Assembly: GCA_016783995.1 (NCBI GenBank)
Contig: JADHVN010000031.1
Location: 1-12,471 of the forward strand
DNA length: 12,471 bases
Direction: 5' to 3'
From: Actinomycetota bacterium
GTDB taxonomy: Bacteria; Actinomycetota; Humimicrobiia; Humimicrobiales; Humimicrobiaceae
The notes beneath the pieces were generated by a model. The model worked only from the letters and a program-made list of their open reading frames with translations, was not told where the DNA came from and did not search any database. The position numbers and the translations under genes are program-made. Shown here in pieces: positions 1-7,080 of this stretch; within the stretch, counting starts at the first letter, position 1; each line of letters starts with the position of its first letter.

Positions 1-1156
1 TATCTTCTGTAATGCTGTCCACGGCAGATTCCCTGTCAAGTACCTTTTTTTCAATAACGGTATCTTTTTTATGCAGTCTTTCAAATGAAAGATTTAACAT
101 GTTCTGGGTTATTTTAGTTATTCTCAATAACTCTTTTTTAGCCTGCTCCAATGAAAGAGATGGGGTATCAATTAGTCTGCTGTCCAGATATAACGCATTC
201 TTATGTACTATTATGTCTTTACCCGGATATAATTTAACAACCAGTTTTTCAAATAATCCAATCATAGGAAATAGGATTATAGTAGTAACTACATTAAAAA
301 TAGTATGAATGTTTGCAATCTGGTGAGGAACACTTTGCTTGGTTAAACTTGCAATTAAAGGCTGGAGCCTAAAGACATATAATAGAATAACAAATACTAT
401 AGTTCCAGAGATGTTAAATAGTAAATGAGAAAAGGCGGTTCTTTTAGCAGTAACCGTTGTGCCGATGCTTGATATTAGAGCAGTTGAACAGGTGCCGATA
501 TTATCTCCTATAAGGATTGGAATAGCAGCTTCTATAGGTATGAGTCCCTGAGAAGCAAGAGCTATAAGAAGTCCAATTGTGGCTGAACTGCTCTGCAGGA
601 GTGTAGTCAAGACAAGCCCTGCCAGTATCCCATAGAATGGATTTCTGCTGAAATTCAAAAGGAAGTTTTTAAAGATTTCATTATCTCTAAGGGGCTCCAG
701 TGCTCCTTTCATTACTGCCATACCAAGAAATATAAGTCCAAGCCCAATTATAGTCATTCCAATATTTTTATATCTTCTTCTTCTGCTTAAAAAATGCATT
801 AAGAATCCTATGATTATTAGAGGATAAGCCAGCATATCTATTTTAAAAGATATTATCTGGGCAGTTACTGTGGTGCCGATATTTGCACCCATTATTATTC
901 CTATTGCCTGTCTTAAGGTTAGAAGGCCGGCATTTACAAAACCAACTGTCATTACTGATGTCGCGCTGCTGCTCTGGATAATCGATGTAGTAAAAAGGCC
1001 TACCAGTACCGTAGACCAGGATTTTTTTGTCAGGGTATTTATTGCTGTTTTTAATTTATTGGATGTGATTTTCTGGAGACTATCACTGAGTCTAGTGATA
1101 CCGAAGATAAAAAGGGCCAGCCCACCAATTACTTCTATAACTAATTTAAAATACAT
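1..1156 (-). CDS. Na+/phosphate cotransporter family protein (NptA/PNaS type), C-terminus cut by window edge
   Basis: Reading the minus strand from an ATG at 1156 gives 385 uninterrupted codons running off the left edge. The protein has the two inverted Na/Pi repeats typical of the family, each with the signature QSSSAT (residues 61-66 and 188-193) followed by a GANIGTT (90-96) or GDNIGT (217-222) motif. Multiple hydrophobic segments lie between about 5 and 305. After residue 335 the sequence turns charged and helical (ERLHKKD, EKKVLDRE), which is the start of the PhoU-like cytoplasmic domain usual in bacterial members of about 540-560 residues. It should be an inner-membrane sodium-coupled phosphate importer or a relative. 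No clear ribosome site precedes the ATG, but the N-terminus (MYFKLVIEVIGGLALFIFG) aligns with where the family begins. It is the last gene of a minus-strand run behind the LysE-like gene, 137 bases downstream of its stop. Confidence 0.9.
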   Translation of the reverse strand, partial: MYFKLVIEVIGGLALFIFGITRLSDSLQKITSNKLKTAINTLTKKSWSTVLVGLFTTSIIQSSSATSVMTVGFVNAGLLTLRQAIGIIMGANIGTTVTAQIISFKIDMLAYPLIIIGFLMHFLSRRRRYKNIGMTIIGLGLIFLGMAVMKGALEPLRDNEIFKNFLLNFSRNPFYGILAGLVLTTLLQSSSATIGLLIALASQGLIPIEAAIPILIGDNIGTCSTALISSIGTTVTAKRTAFSHLLFNISGTIVFVILLYVFRLQPLIASLTKQSVPHQIANIHTIFNVVTTIILFPMIGLFEKLVVKLYPGKDIIVHKNALYLDSRLIDTPSLSLEQAKKELLRITKITQNMLNLSFERLHKKDTVIEKKVLDRESAVDSITED

Positions 1157-1293
1157 AAATTAATGTAAGCGTGAATTTATAATGGTCAAAAGTGATTATA
1201 ATAAAATAAAATGAATTATTAAATAAAAAAATTTAAATTAAATCACTTAAAAAATTTTTTTGTTACAGCCAATTTGAAATGTTGGAAGGTAAG

Positions 1294-1944
1294 TCAAATT
1301 ATAGCATCGATAATAAATCTTATTCCCAGGTAAAATAAAAACAAACTGCAAGCAGCAAGAATTCCGTTATATATTTTCTGGTTGAAAAATTTACGTCCGG
1401 TTTTTACTAAAAACCCAATGAATAAGTACCAGATGAAATCCGCGCTGATATGGCCAATGTAAAAAGAGGAAACACCCGGTATATTGAATTCTACACTTTT
1501 TACAAGAAATGCCGCTCCTATACTGATCCACCAGATAAACCAGTAAGGGTTCATAAGACTTATCAGAATGCCTTTAAGTATTACTATCAAGGTTGATTTC
1601 CCGGCAATAGTCCTTTTCTTCTGCATTGATTTGAAGTCTATTGTATATTTCTTTTTAAAAATTGAAATTATAATATCAACTCCTATATATAAAAGGAAAA
1701 CACCCCCCAGTACCCCAATTATTTTTGCAATAAGGGGGTTGTCTAAATATTTTAATATTCCAAAAAAGAAACTTATTACCACTACTAATTCTAATAAGGA
1801 ATGGCCTACCACAATGAAGAAGGAAGTCCAGAATCCCTTTTTAGCAACACTGCTGATTACCAGGGTGAGCATGGGGCCCGGTACCAGTGCCCCGGAAAAA
1901 GCTACAACCATAGAGCCTATAAAAATTTGATAAACCTCATTCAT
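1294..1944 (-). CDS. LysE/RhtB-family amino-acid or metabolite exporter
   Basis: 216 residues, the usual size of the LysE/RhtB superfamily. The N-terminal signature GALVPGPMLT (18-27) lies in the first membrane segment, and NPYWFIWW (132-139) matches the conserved Asn-Pro of the fourth segment. About six hydrophobic segments are visible (roughly 6-30, 40-62, 71-94, 118-150, 160-182, 193-216), with a basic cytoplasmic loop KKKYTIDFKSMQKKR at 97-111. Members export amino acids or similar small metabolites across the inner membrane; the substrate cannot be read from the sequence. It lies 71 bases downstream of the FAH-family gene on the same strand, so co-transcription is possible. No good Shine-Dalgarno sequence precedes the ATG; an A-rich tract does. 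A later ATG (residue 12) would cut into the first helix and is less likely. Confidence 0.85.
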   Translation of the reverse strand: MNEVYQIFIGSMVVAFSGALVPGPMLTLVISSVAKKGFWTSFFIVVGHSLLELVVVISFFFGILKYLDNPLIAKIIGVLGGVFLLYIGVDIIISIFKKKYTIDFKSMQKKRTIAGKSTLIVILKGILISLMNPYWFIWWISIGAAFLVKSVEFNIPGVSSFYIGHISADFIWYLFIGFLVKTGRKFFNQKIYNGILAACSLFLFYLGIRFIIDAII

Positions 1945-2015
1945 TTTTTTTATTTAAAAAAGACGGACTTAAAACTTTCTGCTGTTTAAAAAAACTCCGG
2001 TATTTACTTCAACAT

Positions 2016-2540
2016 TTACTCTGAAATGACTTTATTTTCAAGTTTTCCAATATTTTCAATCTCACAGATTACCACATCTCCGGACTTTAACAGTTTTTTC
2101 TTCTTCATAAAAATCCCCACTCCTGCAGGAGTTCCGGTTGATATAAGGTCCCCTGCCTCCAGGGTAATGGATCTGGAGATGTAAGATATAAGCGGGTAAA
2201 CCCCGAATATCATATCCGATGTATTTCCATTCTGTCTTAGCTCGCCATTCACATAAGATTTAAGGTTCAGGTTTTGCGGGTCAGGTATTTTATCCTCAGG
2301 GATATCTTTCATCTTTCTGCCTATCACAACTGCAAGCTCTACTTCATAATCAAGTTCTTCAACTTCCCGGGGATATATGATATTTTCCTCATTCTTTATA
2401 ACGCAGCTCCTTGCCTTTGCAAAAAGCACAGGTTTTTTTGGGAACCGCCCGTCCTGCTCTTTAATATGGGATTTGTAATTCATTCCAACGCATACTATTT
2501 TACCGGGAATATAGGTATTGATATCTGGCTTAAAATGCAT
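2016..2540 (-). CDS. Fumarylacetoacetate hydrolase (FAH) family protein with internal deletion of the catalytic core
   Basis: 174 residues. The N-terminal part KIVCVGMNYKSHIKE (14-28), PVLFAKARS (37-45) and DYEVELAVVIGR (64-75) is the FAH family start, with the metal-binding Glu-x-Glu pair at E66 and E68. The C-terminal part VNGELRQNGNTSDMIF (97-112), ITLEAGDLISTGTPAGVG (125-142) and LKSGDVV (151-157) is also canonical. Between them, at about residues 83-85, the segment holding the third metal ligand (an Asp in the ND.SaRD-like stretch) and the lysine/GKsfD stretch is missing. The frame stays open. YcgM/FAHD1-type relatives have about 220 residues, so roughly 45 are gone. A strong ribosome site (AAGGAG) sits before the ATG. 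Relatives hydrolyse or decarboxylate acylpyruvates and oxaloacetate; this copy is probably inactive. It could be a pseudogene that has kept its frame. Confidence 0.8.
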   Translation of the reverse strand: MHFKPDINTYIPGKIVCVGMNYKSHIKEQDGRFPKKPVLFAKARSCVIKNEENIIYPREVEELDYEVELAVVIGRKMKDIPEDKIPDPQNLNLKSYVNGELRQNGNTSDMIFGVYPLISYISRSITLEAGDLISTGTPAGVGIFMKKKKLLKSGDVVICEIENIGKLENKVISE

Positions 2541-2735
2541 TCTTTCTCCTTGATAGGTAATTAAATTCTAATTAGTACTTTATTCTAATTATTTTATGAC
2601 TTTTTAGAAAGACTTTTATGTAAATTTATTTGAAAATATGTATCTTATATCCATAAGAGAAAAGATATATAATATTTTTGAGGTATTTGAAGTTTTTAAC
2701 CATTATAAATAGAACTGATTAAGATATTTACTTGA

Positions 2736-2764
2736 TTGTAAAGTAAGTTTTGTATTATTATAAT
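2736..2764 (+). promoter_or_regulatory. Sigma-70-type promoter for the zinc-ribbon/ABC exporter genes
   Basis: The -35 is TTGTAA (2736-2741), the spacer 17 bases and the -10 a perfect TATAAT (2759-2764). The predicted transcript start is near 2771, about 43 bases before the TTG start chosen for the FmdB-type gene. No other promoter of this quality is seen before 4985 on this strand. Confidence 0.6.
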
Positions 2765-2813
2765 GTGCTGTTAAATATTTCAGATGATATTATGCCGATT
2801 GAAGGTGATAGTC

Positions 2814-3047
2814 TTGCGTTTTGTAGATTATAAATGTAAGGACTGTGGAAGTGTTTCAGAAATAGTAATAAGGGGAGAAGACTGCTGCCAGATTAAGTGT
2901 GAGAAATGTGGAAGCAAAAATATGGTAAAGATATTTGCTCCTGTAGGTTTTAAAAGCTCCTCTGGCGATGGCAGTAATTCAGGAGGTTCACCAACCTGCA
3001 GCAGCTGTTCAGGCGGAAGCTGCTCTACCTGCTCCGGTGGTAATTAA
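2814..3047 (+). CDS. FmdB-type zinc-ribbon small protein with Cys/Gly/Ser-rich tail
   Basis: 77 residues from the TTG at 2814. This start is preferred over the upstream ATG at 2784 because a near-perfect ribosome site (GAAGGTGAT, 2801-2809) sits just ahead of it and because the product then begins MRFVDYKCKDCG, matching the family opening (MP.YeYkC..CG). The zinc ribbon is two Cys-x2-Cys knuckles: YKCKDCG and KCEKCGSKN. The C-terminus is a flexible Gly/Ser tail with four further cysteines (TCSSCSGGSCSTC), a form found in other FmdB-type proteins. The family is annotated as putative regulators; their real function is poorly known. It is the first gene behind the 2736-2764 promoter and precedes a DrrAB-type exporter, so it may be co-expressed with the exporter. 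Confidence 0.75.
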   Translation: MRFVDYKCKDCGSVSEIVIRGEDCCQIKCEKCGSKNMVKIFAPVGFKSSSGDGSNSGGSPTCSSCSGGSCSTCSGGN

Positions 3048-3201
3048 TAAGCTGAATGATAAATGCAGGCAGGAATACAAAGTACTTAAAATAATATTAG
3101 AAAAACAGCTAATCCAGGCTATTGATATATTTAAAAAGATTTATAATGAGGTATTCCCCGGGGAAGAAAAAAAGGAAGAGGAAAGAAGTATTAGAAGCTA
3201 A
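3037..3201 (+). CDS. Possible small charged helical protein, translationally coupled to the zinc-ribbon gene
   Basis: An open frame of 54 codons from a GTG at 3037 that overlaps the end of the FmdB-type gene (stop 3045-3047). The product is strongly helical and ends in a charged tail (GEEKKEEERSIRS), with hydrophobic residues at regular spacing in KVLKIILEKQLIQAIDIFKKI. No convincing ribosome site is seen, so expression would need coupling to the upstream gene. I recognise no family. It fills most of the gap before the ABC ATPase gene. The alternative is that it is non-coding spacer; the even, coding-like composition is the only support. Confidence 0.3.
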   Translation: MVINKLNDKCRQEYKVLKIILEKQLIQAIDIFKKIYNEVFPGEEKKEEERSIRS

Positions 3202-3222
3202 AAGATGGGAATAAAGAAATAG

Positions 3223-4218
3223 ATGAACGACATAAATTCAAATAATATTATAGAAGTAAAAAATCTGGTAAAGGAATTTAAGGGACTAAGGGCAGTTGAT
3301 GATATTACATTTTCGGTAAAAGAAAATGAAATATTTGGATTTCTGGGCCCCAATGGTGCAGGTAAGACAACAACTATAAATATAATATGTACACTTCTAT
3401 CGAAGACATCCGGGGAGGTTACCTTATGTGGACATAATATAGCCAGGGAAAGAAATAAAATAAGAAATTGTATTGGAATGGTATTTCAGGACCCAAGCCT
3501 TGATGACAGATTGACAGCACTTGAGAATTTATACTTTCATGGTCTTCTTTACAATATTCCCCGTAGTGCTTTGAAAGAAAGATCAGAAGAAGTACTTAAA
3601 ATGGTAAACCTTTCCAGTCGGAAAAATAATCTGGTTATGACTTATTCAGGCGGGATGAAAAGGAGGCTTGAGATTGCGAGGGGGCTGCTGCATTATCCAA
3701 AAATCTTATTTTTAGATGAGCCCACTTTAGGTCTGGACCCGCAAACCAGAAATAAAATATGGGATTACATTATTAAATTGAAAAAGAGTAAAAATATTAC
3801 AATCTTTTTAACCTCACATTATATGGAAGAGACAGAAATATGTGACCGGATAGCTATTATAGATGAGGGAAAAATTATTGCGCTCGATACGCCGGATAAT
3901 CTTAAAAATACCATTGGAGGGGATATTATCACTATATTGTCTGAGGAAAATGTCAAATTGAAAAAATATATTAAAGAAATTACCGGCAGTGATGTCCATG
4001 ATGCAAAAGAGGGTGAGATTAGATTTGAAATTAAGGATAGCTCTAGCTTTATCCCAAAATTTATTAAAAATAGTCCTGTAAAGATTTTATCAATTAGTGC
4101 CAGAAAGCCAACTTTAAATGACGTTTTTCTGGATCTTACCGGCAGGGAAATAAGAGAGGAAAATGCCAGTGCCAGGGATAATTTAAGAATGCGAATGAGG
4201 GGGAGAATGAGACATTGA
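3223..4218 (+). CDS. ABC exporter ATP-binding protein, DrrA type
   Basis: 331 residues with all the parts of an ABC ATPase: Walker A GPNGAGKTT (42-50), Q-loop Gln89, signature YSGGMKRRLE (141-150), Walker B ILFLDEP (161-167), D-loop LGLDPQT and switch His199. The C-terminal extension ends PTLNDVFLDLTGREI (296-310), the hallmark of the daunorubicin-resistance DrrA subfamily. After residue 311 it carries a basic Arg/Met-rich tail that is partly forced by the purine-rich ribosome site of the next gene. It should power export of a hydrophobic compound or lipid through the membrane partner encoded next. The two genes overlap by four bases (TTGA), which indicates coupled translation. The substrate is unknown. 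The ribosome site for its own ATG is poor. Confidence 0.93.
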   Translation: MNDINSNNIIEVKNLVKEFKGLRAVDDITFSVKENEIFGFLGPNGAGKTTTINIICTLLSKTSGEVTLCGHNIARERNKIRNCIGMVFQDPSLDDRLTALENLYFHGLLYNIPRSALKERSEEVLKMVNLSSRKNNLVMTYSGGMKRRLEIARGLLHYPKILFLDEPTLGLDPQTRNKIWDYIIKLKKSKNITIFLTSHYMEETEICDRIAIIDEGKIIALDTPDNLKNTIGGDIITILSEENVKLKKYIKEITGSDVHDAKEGEIRFEIKDSSSFIPKFIKNSPVKILSISARKPTLNDVFLDLTGREIREENASARDNLRMRMRGRMRH

Positions 4219-4985
4219 AAAAGGAATTAATCGGCGTATACACAATATGGCTAAGAGATATCAAAAGATATTTTAGAGACAAACCAAGAATAATCGGCTC
4301 GTTTGCCCAGCCAATTCTTTTTTTATTTGTGCTGGGGACCGGAATTGCAAGCTCCTTCAGTACCTTTGGAGGCGGGGGCGGCAAAGATTTCCTGAATTTT
4401 ATGTTTCCGGGCATTGTGGGTATGACTGTTCTTTTTACTTCTTTTTTTAGCGCTATGTCAATTGTCTGGGATAGAGAATTCGGGTTTTTAAGGGAGGTTT
4501 TGGTCACACCTATTTCCAGGGCTTCTATCGTTGTAGGAAAACTGCTTGGCGGTTCTACTATAGCCTTGATTCAGGGATCCATAATACTGCTTTTCAGCCC
4601 TCTGCTTAAAATACCCATTACTTTTGCAATATTTTTTAAAGTATTGGTTATTATGTTCCTTGTTGCTATAACCATTTCTGCTATGGGAATTGTACTGGCC
4701 TCGGTGATAAAATCCATGCAGGCATTCCAGGTAATAACTAATTTTTTACTTATGCCTATGTTTTTTCTTTCCGGTGCACTTTTTCCATTAAATAACACTG
4801 TGAAATGGATGAATGTAGTTTCCAAAATCAATCCTCTTTCTTATGGGATTGATGCCATGAGGACTATGATATTGAACAATCCTGCCCTGCAGCTATATCC
4901 ATTGTGGCTGGATATTATGGTATTGGTATCTGTAACTTTAGTGATGAGCATACTTGGAGCTTTCTTATTCAGCAGGCAGGAGTAA
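4215..4985 (+). CDS. ABC-2 type exporter membrane protein, DrrB type
   Basis: 256 residues from a TTG start at 4215 that overlaps the stop of the ATPase gene. A GGGGGAG ribosome site lies about ten bases upstream, and no ATG is available near it. Six membrane segments are visible (about 26-44, 63-82, 106-128, 137-165, 173-192, 232-252). The ABC-2 family motifs are present: the cytoplasmic coupling stretch WDREFGFLREVLVTPISR (85-102) and FFLSGALFPLNN to NPLSYGIDAMR (183-216). Together with the upstream DrrA-type ATPase it forms an inner-membrane exporter, probably two copies of each subunit. A glycine run (FGGGGGKD) sits in the first external loop. The substrate cannot be inferred. It is the last gene of the plus-strand operon and is convergent with the nuclease-like gene. 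Confidence 0.92.
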   Translation: MKKELIGVYTIWLRDIKRYFRDKPRIIGSFAQPILFLFVLGTGIASSFSTFGGGGGKDFLNFMFPGIVGMTVLFTSFFSAMSIVWDREFGFLREVLVTPISRASIVVGKLLGGSTIALIQGSIILLFSPLLKIPITFAIFFKVLVIMFLVAITISAMGIVLASVIKSMQAFQVITNFLLMPMFFLSGALFPLNNTVKWMNVVSKINPLSYGIDAMRTMILNNPALQLYPLWLDIMVLVSVTLVMSILGAFLFSRQE

Positions 4986-5046
4986 AAATAAGCCTGGATA
5001 ATAGATAGATCTTTCGGGTATTTATAAATTAATCGGGAGATCTTTT

Positions 5047-5880
5047 TTATATGATGATACTAGCTTCATCTAAAATTTTAGATGCTCTTGATTGTCTTAC
5101 CGAGATTAATTCAGCTAGACTATCCATCTTGTAACTGCCCAGTTCTTTGGCCAGTATAATATCAGAATCAAATAATATATCCCTTTGTTTTTCAGTAATT
5201 GTGGAGAGAATGCTTATGGGATAAAGTTTCTTTGCTTCAATAAAGTACTCTAAATTTTCCACCTTAGGATAATGCCAGGCTAAAATTTTCAAGCCTACAC
5301 AACCAGCATATTTTATAGCGTCAGATGTACATTTGGTATTAGTAACCAGCCAGGCTTCAAAACGAGTATTATTGTTAATATCTTTTTCCCTGTAAGCTTT
5401 TTCTATATCCAGAAATCTGCTGTGAATATAAAGGGCAGTTTTTATGTCGGATTTTATTCCCGGTGAATTATGGTACTTACACTCTATCAGACAAACCTGG
5501 TTTTCTTTTTTTGCGACGACATCAACTTCATGATTAACACAATAACCATTTAAAATTTGCCCTACCTCAGTAATAAAACCATATTCTCTTAAAATCTTTG
5601 CTATGTATTTTTCAAATACAAATCCTTCCGGTCCCATATCCATGATGGCTCTTTTTAATGAATACTTGAGAGCTACTCTTGGTTCCAGCACTCTCAGATG
5701 ACTCAGAGCCCTGTGATAGATTTCATCGGTGCTCATATTATCTTTTACTTTTTTATTTATTGTTTTAGTGGCTGCTGTGGCAATTTCAGGGGAAGCTCCG
5801 GCTTTTATAAAAGAGCAGCTTATTTTTTCCTCATCGTACTGTTCTTTCTTGCCGTCAGCTTTTATAATATATTTTTCCAT
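5047..5880 (-). CDS. ATP-cone domain fused to Mrr-like PD-(D/E)XK nuclease
   Basis: 277 residues. Residues 1-85 form an ATP-cone: the opening KYIIKADGKKEQYDEEKISCSF, STDEIYHRALSHLRVLEPRVALKYSLKRAI and MGPEGFVFE match the nucleotide-binding regulatory domain found in ribonucleotide reductases and NrdR. Residues 88-205 carry a restriction-endonuclease-like fold with the catalytic set E118, D120 (HEVDVVA) and E133-x-K135 (LIECKYH). The C-terminal 70 residues are helical (ELGSYKMDSLAELISVRQSRASKI) and could bind DNA. The predicted role is a DNA endonuclease controlled by ATP or dATP level; the cell process (repair, defence, DNA turnover) is not shown by the neighbours. An extended -10 (TGTTATAAT, 5911-5919) lies upstream. 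No methyltransferase is nearby, so a classical restriction-modification role is unsupported. Confidence 0.8.
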   Translation of the reverse strand: MEKYIIKADGKKEQYDEEKISCSFIKAGASPEIATAATKTINKKVKDNMSTDEIYHRALSHLRVLEPRVALKYSLKRAIMDMGPEGFVFEKYIAKILREYGFITEVGQILNGYCVNHEVDVVAKKENQVCLIECKYHNSPGIKSDIKTALYIHSRFLDIEKAYREKDINNNTRFEAWLVTNTKCTSDAIKYAGCVGLKILAWHYPKVENLEYFIEAKKLYPISILSTITEKQRDILFDSDIILAKELGSYKMDSLAELISVRQSRASKILDEASIII

Positions 5881-5910
5881 AAATTCTTATAACCAGATTT
5901 TTAAAGTTAC

Positions 5911-5919
5911 ATTATAACA
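5911..5919 (-). promoter_or_regulatory. Extended -10 promoter element for the ATP-cone/nuclease gene
   Basis: On the minus strand the sequence reads TGTTATAAT, an extended -10 with a perfect TATAAT hexamer, about 30 bases before the ATG at 5880. No good -35 is visible 17 bases upstream, which is normal for extended -10 promoters. Confidence 0.45.
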
Positions 5920-6300
5920 TTTTTTTAAAGTGGATTACCGTGGTTTTGAATGAAATTTTTCAATATATACTGCTGATGATTATTGATCTGTAATAAATAT
6001 AAATTAAAGTTGGAGTGAACTCAATCCCTCGGACATATCGTATACTAAAATTAGTTAAATTAGAATAACTGATGAGACTAGTTTTTGGGGGAAAGGTCAC
6101 CTGGAGAAATTTTAAATCTTACGCTACTTAAAATACTAGAATAACAAAGATTTGATCTTACGATCTTAAAAGATAAAAAAATGTAGTAATAATTTCCCAT
6201 AAAGTTTATGCGTGTATAATGAATTTTCCTAATATTCTAGAATAGAAATAGATAAATTGTGATATTTATATTACTCTTGATTTTGTATGACTGAAAGTTA
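5920..6300. other. AT-rich intergenic stretch without a recognisable gene
   Basis: No open frame with a ribosome site or recognisable protein similarity was found on either strand. Two features stand out: a TATAAT at 6215-6220 that could serve the small ORF at 6316, and a perfect 12-base palindrome TATTCTAGAATA at 6233-6244 just downstream of it, where an operator could sit. No -35 and no hairpin with a T-run were seen. Confidence 0.5.
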
Positions 6301-6315
6301 AAAGGAGTAATAAAA

Positions 6316-6435
6316 ATGAAAAAGTCAAATAATCCCTGTTACAGTTTTTATTACATTTCCTTGTTAAAATTCATAATGTTAATAGAGATACTTAAAAGTA
6401 TTCAGGGTTTCTGTGATGAGTTTAGAGTTTTATAG
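6316..6435 (+). CDS. Possible 39-residue small protein, unknown
   Basis: An ATG at 6316 is preceded by a textbook ribosome site (AAAGGAG, 6301-6307, eight bases upstream), the best one in this part of the window. The product begins MKKSNNPCYSFYYISLLKFIMLIEILKS in outline: a short basic start, a hydrophobic and aromatic middle (about 11-27) and a polar C-terminus with a second cysteine (C8, C33). It could be a small membrane-associated or leader-like peptide. It ends three bases before the stop of the convergent AhpD-like gene. I recognise no family. A 39-codon frame can arise by chance; the ribosome site is the main support. Confidence 0.35.
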   Translation: MKKSNNPCYSFYYISLLKFIMLIEILKSIQGFCDEFRVL

Positions 6436-6438
6436 ATA

Positions 6439-6795
6439 TCATTCAGCACCAAATTCATCGCAGGCGTCAATAACATGTTTTATATATACAAAAACTGGAC
6501 TCCCACCCATTAATACAGCAACTTCAGCTGTTTCCAATATTTCCTTTTTTGTGGCCCCAAATTCAATAGCATTATACACATGTAAAGCAATACAAGGTAA
6601 ACAATGTGAGTTCATAGCTAATGCTATAGATATAAGTTCCTTTGTTTTTTCAGTGAGAGCTCCTTTCCTTACGGTACTATCATAAAAGCTCATAAAGTTT
6701 CTAAGATAATCAGGGGAATCTTTACTCATCATTTCAAAAGCCTCATTTAACTCCCCAAACATATCCTTCATATCGGAAACTTTTTTCTTTTTCAT
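6439..6795 (-). CDS. AhpD-like / carboxymuconolactone decarboxylase family protein
   Basis: 118 residues, typical of single-domain CMD/AhpD proteins. The redox-active motif is SHCLPCIALH (63-72): C65 and C68 form the Cys-x2-Cys pair, and H72 is the conserved histidine of the AhpD-type proton relay. Preceding ALTEKTKELISIALAM (46-61) and following AIEFGATKKEILETAEVAVLMGG (75-97 in outline) are the expected family helices. AhpD-like proteins act as peroxidase partners or disulfide reductants in the cytoplasm, often as trimers. Exact substrate is unknown. A strong ribosome site (AAAGGAGAG) precedes the ATG. It lies downstream of the SufB/SufD remnant and the Fur-family gene on the same strand, consistent with an iron/oxidative-stress theme. 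No Fur-type box is seen directly upstream. Confidence 0.85.
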   Translation of the reverse strand: MKKKKVSDMKDMFGELNEAFEMMSKDSPDYLRNFMSFYDSTVRKGALTEKTKELISIALAMNSHCLPCIALHVYNAIEFGATKKEILETAEVAVLMGGSPVFVYIKHVIDACDEFGAE

Positions 6796-6891
6796 ATTAA
6801 CTCTCCTTTCATAATTTGAAAAATTGATACTTCTGCTTTAATAATAAAATATAATATAAAAATACTAATTCAATTATAAGCTATGCAACAA

Positions 6892-7080
6892 CTAATTTAA
6901 AAAACTTTCAATTATTAATTTTACAGCTTTATCTTCTTTTAAACCTTTTGACATTAAAGTTTGAAGCTGCTTCGAATTAAAACTATCTATAGAAGCCTCA
7001 TGAGTTGTATGAACTTTTGTATTTTTGACTTCAACAGATGGTGCTGTATGTGTATTTATACTATTTTGCCTAAAAGAAGC
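6892..7080 (-). pseudogene. C-terminal remnant of SufB/SufD-type Fe-S cluster assembly protein
   Basis: The minus strand from about 7080 to a TAG at 6892-6894 encodes a stop-free stretch ending in the typical SufB/SufD C-terminus: PSVEVKNTKVHTTHEASI, then KQLQTLMSKGLKEDKAVKLI and a final IESFLN. The pattern HEA...QL..LMS(R/K)GL.E..A..LI...F is diagnostic for the family's last 50-60 residues (scaffold of the SUF Fe-S assembly system). About 60 codons remain of a 300-450 residue protein, with no start codon or ribosome site of its own. The stretch is in the same frame as the upstream Fur-family gene, separated only by that gene's TAA and a few codons. It looks like what is left after deletion of a suf gene once downstream of this regulator. 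Confidence 0.72.

Noticed and set aside
870..1163. Plus-strand open frames at 12-308 and 870-1163
   Set aside because: They are antisense to the Na+/phosphate cotransporter, whose QSSSAT repeats and continuous frame show the real coding strand.
1157..1293. Possible promoter for the Na+/phosphate cotransporter in the AT-rich gap
   Set aside because: Several TATAAT-like hexamers occur, but none has a -35 at proper spacing; in such AT-rich DNA they are expected by chance.
1568..1930. Plus-strand open frames opposite the LysE-like gene
   Set aside because: Antisense of a clear membrane protein; the composition mirrors its hydrophobic codons and no start signal is seen.
2784..2813. ATG at 2784 as the start of the zinc-ribbon gene
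   Set aside because: It adds ten residues not seen in the family and lacks a ribosome site, while a strong ribosome site lies just ahead of the TTG at 2814.
5007..5043. Two AGATCT copies flanking the convergent gap, the second followed by a T-run, as a possible terminator
   Set aside because: The stem would be only six bases of a self-palindromic sequence with a loop of about 25 bases; not a credible intrinsic hairpin.
6131..6180. Repeated GATCTTA-like words followed by an A-run, considered as a terminator or repeat array
   Set aside because: The only hairpin has a two-base loop and no T-run on either strand in the right position.
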